From positions 1 to 5,817 of the forward strand of contig DSBP01000213.1 of the NCBI GenBank assembly GCA_011049465.1: DNA of 5,817 bases. Direction: 5' to 3'. This document shows positions 4,349 to 5,817 of the stretch, one piece after another; positions within the stretch are counted from its first letter, which is position 1; every line of letters begins with the position of its first letter. The notes under the pieces are model-generated. The model was not told the DNA's origin, did no database searches, and saw only the letters and a program-made list of their open reading frames with translations. Source of the stretch: a bacterium (GTDB lineage Bacteria; Oederibacteriota; PGYV01; DSBP01). A program made the position numbers and the translations under genes.

Positions 4349-5374
4349 ATGAAAAAGAGCAGAGTTTTAAGGAAAAAGAAGGGCACAAGAATCAAAGAAA
4401 AACCGCCTGTGCCTGAAAACAGCCTGTTTTCTTTTGGTGTTCTAAAGGATATGGGCGTGAAGGCGGCAATAATATGCGCGGCATCCGTATTTATAGGGCT
4501 TGCGTACACAGGGCTCAGGGCTGTATCAGGCATTGACGCCAAGCCGCAGGCAATTGCTTCAACCGCAGCGGAAGAGGCGGCTCCCACGCCTGTGCCTGTG
4601 AAGCCCGTGCCCGCGAAATTTAAATACCTGCTGAAAGATGTCAAATCAAAAGAGGAGATCCCTAAAATACACATTGAAGAGGCAGCAGTGCTGTTTGAGA
4701 GCGGGAAGGCTGTTTTTATTGACGCGAGAAGCCTTCAGGAATATAACCTGTCGCATATTCCCGGCTCAATTCACATGATGACCGGAGAGGTGCAGAATAA
4801 ACTGCCCGCATTGGCTGACGCGTTAAAGGGAAAGGTTCTGATACCGTATTGCCATGGCGCCGGATGCCACCTGTCAGACAAAGTTGCGCACCTGCTCTTT
4901 GACGCGGGTTATAAAAAACTTGCGATATTTTTCGGCGGCTGGCCCGAATGGACGCAGGCAAATATGCCCGTGAAAGAGTATGAGCCGCCGCAGCAGTACA
5001 GGCATCTTTTTGAGGAGGCTTCTTCTGAAAAAGAAATCAGGGAGATTACCCTTGAAGAGGTTAAGTTTCTTTATGACAACCAGCTCGCCAATATCATAGA
5101 TGTGGATTTTCCGGATAAGTATAATGAAAAACACATAGACAGGGCCGTGTCAATGCCTGTTGACCAGGTTGACAGGATGCTGCCGGGTTATGCTAATTTT
5201 CTGAGCCAGAAACCGGTTGTTCTCTACTGCCACGGCAGGGGCGGAAAATCCAAAAAAGTGTCGGAGACGCTTTACAGGGCGGGTTACAAAAAGATTATGG
5301 TGTTTATAAACGCCCTGCCGCAGTGGGAAAAAGCCGGTTATCCTGTCAGGCCGCCGCAGGCGCAGGGGAGGTAA
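4349..5374 (+). CDS. Membrane-anchored tandem rhodanese-domain protein
   Basis: This 341-residue protein has four visible parts. A lysine/arginine-rich N-terminal tail (1-18) would be cytoplasmic. A single membrane segment spans about 38-56. An Ala/Pro-rich linker (64-90) follows, then two rhodanese domains (about 105-210 and 230-335) that should lie outside the membrane by the positive-inside rule. Domain 1 has FIDARSLQEYNLSHIPGSIHM and active loop C168-HGAGCH. Domain 2 has IIDVDFPDKYNEKHIDRAVSMP and active loop C294-HGRGGK. Both catalytic cysteines are kept, so persulfide formation and sulfur transfer are possible in each domain. In many tandem rhodaneses the first domain is inactive. The substrate-binding Arg positions differ from classical thiosulfate sulfurtransferase, so thiosulfate need not be the substrate. 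GGGAG (4334-4338) lies 10 nt before the ATG. The gene sits 19 nt after the CcdA gene, the largest gap in the operon. Confidence 0.88.
   Translation: MKKSRVLRKKKGTRIKEKPPVPENSLFSFGVLKDMGVKAAIICAASVFIGLAYTGLRAVSGIDAKPQAIASTAAEEAAPTPVPVKPVPAKFKYLLKDVKSKEEIPKIHIEEAAVLFESGKAVFIDARSLQEYNLSHIPGSIHMMTGEVQNKLPALADALKGKVLIPYCHGAGCHLSDKVAHLLFDAGYKKLAIFFGGWPEWTQANMPVKEYEPPQQYRHLFEEASSEKEIREITLEEVKFLYDNQLANIIDVDFPDKYNEKHIDRAVSMPVDQVDRMLPGYANFLSQKPVVLYCHGRGGKSKKVSETLYRAGYKKIMVFINALPQWEKAGYPVRPPQAQGR
5364..5371 (+). promoter_or_regulatory. Ribosome binding site deciding the MauE start
   Basis: AGGGGAGG lies inside the last codons of the rhodanese gene. Two in-frame ATG codons follow, at 5375 and 5378. Spacing is 3 nt to the first and 6 nt to the second, so the second is the better start. 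Confidence 0.6.
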
Positions 5375-5377
5375 ATG

Positions 5378-5817
5378 ATGAAAACACTTGAGGCTTTATT
5401 ATCGCACAGAATAACGCTTTACGTCTTAAAGATTTCGCTTGGGATCATATTTGTACTCGCGAGCCTGGGAAAAATTATCGACCCGCAGGGGTTTATGAAT
5501 GACGTCTATTCGTATGTCCTGCTTCCTACCGCAATAGTGCCTCTCTTTTCGGCTACAGTGCCGTGGATAGAGTTTATCGCGGGAATGCTGCTTATCCTTG
5601 ACATAACGCCAAAAAGCAACGCGTTTATTATAAACGCGCTCTTAATGGCGTTTATCGTGGCTATTCTGGCGGCTATGGCGCGCGGCATTGAGCTCTCCTG
5701 CGGCTGTTTTGACCTGCTCTTTCCCGATGAGGAGGTGGGGATGAAGACAATAGTAAGGGATATTGTTATGCTTGTTATGGGAAGCATAATAATGTTTTTT
5801 GACCACAATGAGATAAG
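5378..5817 (+). CDS. MauE/DoxX-family membrane protein (3' end beyond window)
   Basis: The open frame runs from ATG 5378 to the window edge, with 146 codons visible and no stop. The protein has four hydrophobic segments (about 13-31, 47-75, 82-100, 125-141). Family-type motifs include LKISLGIIFVLASLGKIIDP (helix 1 with the K-I-x-D-P end), a YVLLP segment, PWIEFIAGMLLI, and ARGIELSCGCFD with a C108-G-C110 pair between helices 3 and 4. MauE proteins are needed for disulfide formation in methylamine dehydrogenase. Relatives of this four-helix fold act as membrane partners in thiol oxidation or reduction of external thioredoxin-like proteins. Since no methylamine genes are present, a link to the thioredoxin lipoprotein or the rhodanese is more likely. 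Family members are commonly 140-180 residues, so little is missing. DoxX-like annotation is the main alternative. Confidence 0.78.
   Translation, partial: MKTLEALLSHRITLYVLKISLGIIFVLASLGKIIDPQGFMNDVYSYVLLPTAIVPLFSATVPWIEFIAGMLLILDITPKSNAFIINALLMAFIVAILAAMARGIELSCGCFDLLFPDEEVGMKTIVRDIVMLVMGSIIMFFDHNEI

Overview
The window looks like chromosomal DNA from an uncultured, probably anaerobic bacterium of moderate GC content. Three things point that way. The left edge carries the end of a secreted protein with a FlgD-like/sorting-type C-terminal domain. The genes are packed tightly and use ATG starts behind GGAGG-type ribosome binding sites. The genes themselves are redox and thiol families common in anaerobes. 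I cannot assign a phylum from sequence alone; lineages such as Elusimicrobiota or Omnitrophota would fit but are a guess.

Layout. Positions 1-167 are the last 54 codons of the upstream gene. Positions 168-746 hold no convincing gene but are rich in repeats: a ~96-bp element bounded by 11-bp inverted repeats and containing two GC-rich hairpins (252-347), a further hairpin (372-387), a short tandem repeat (433-457), and two diverged copies of a ~67-bp direct repeat (552-619 and 658-723). A near-consensus sigma70-type promoter (TTGACT, 17 bp, TAATAT; 747-775) follows. Its -10 box is overlapped by an AT-rich inverted repeat of the kind ArsR/SmtB repressors bind.

From 819 to the right edge everything is one dense plus-strand operon with gaps of at most 19 nt and several start/stop overlaps. 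The order is: ArsP/YraQ-type permease (819-1976), cysteine-rich DGC-domain putative zinc-binding protein (1989-2414), ArsR-family repressor (2416-2808), small TM0996/MTH895-type thioredoxin with CPKC (2805-3044), thioredoxin-fold lipoprotein with CVPC (3052-3510), an unrecognised very basic 36-residue ORF (3510-3620), CcdA-like thiol-disulfide transmembrane transporter (3622-4329), membrane-anchored tandem rhodanese (4349-5374), and a MauE/DoxX-type membrane protein cut by the window end (5378-5817). I see no terminator inside the operon.

How the genes may work together (inference). A cytoplasmic dithiol protein could pass electrons through CcdA to the external thioredoxin lipoprotein, with MauE as a second membrane redox partner and the anchored rhodanese handling persulfide-level sulfur outside the membrane. 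The permease would export or import a soft, thiol-reactive substrate, and the ArsR protein would sense it through cysteines and repress the operon at 772-801. A trivalent (organo)arsenical and a reactive sulfur or selenium compound both fit; no arsC or arsM is visible to decide. The combination of permease, DGC protein, ArsR, two thioredoxins, CcdA, double rhodanese and MauE in one transcription unit is the most interesting feature here.
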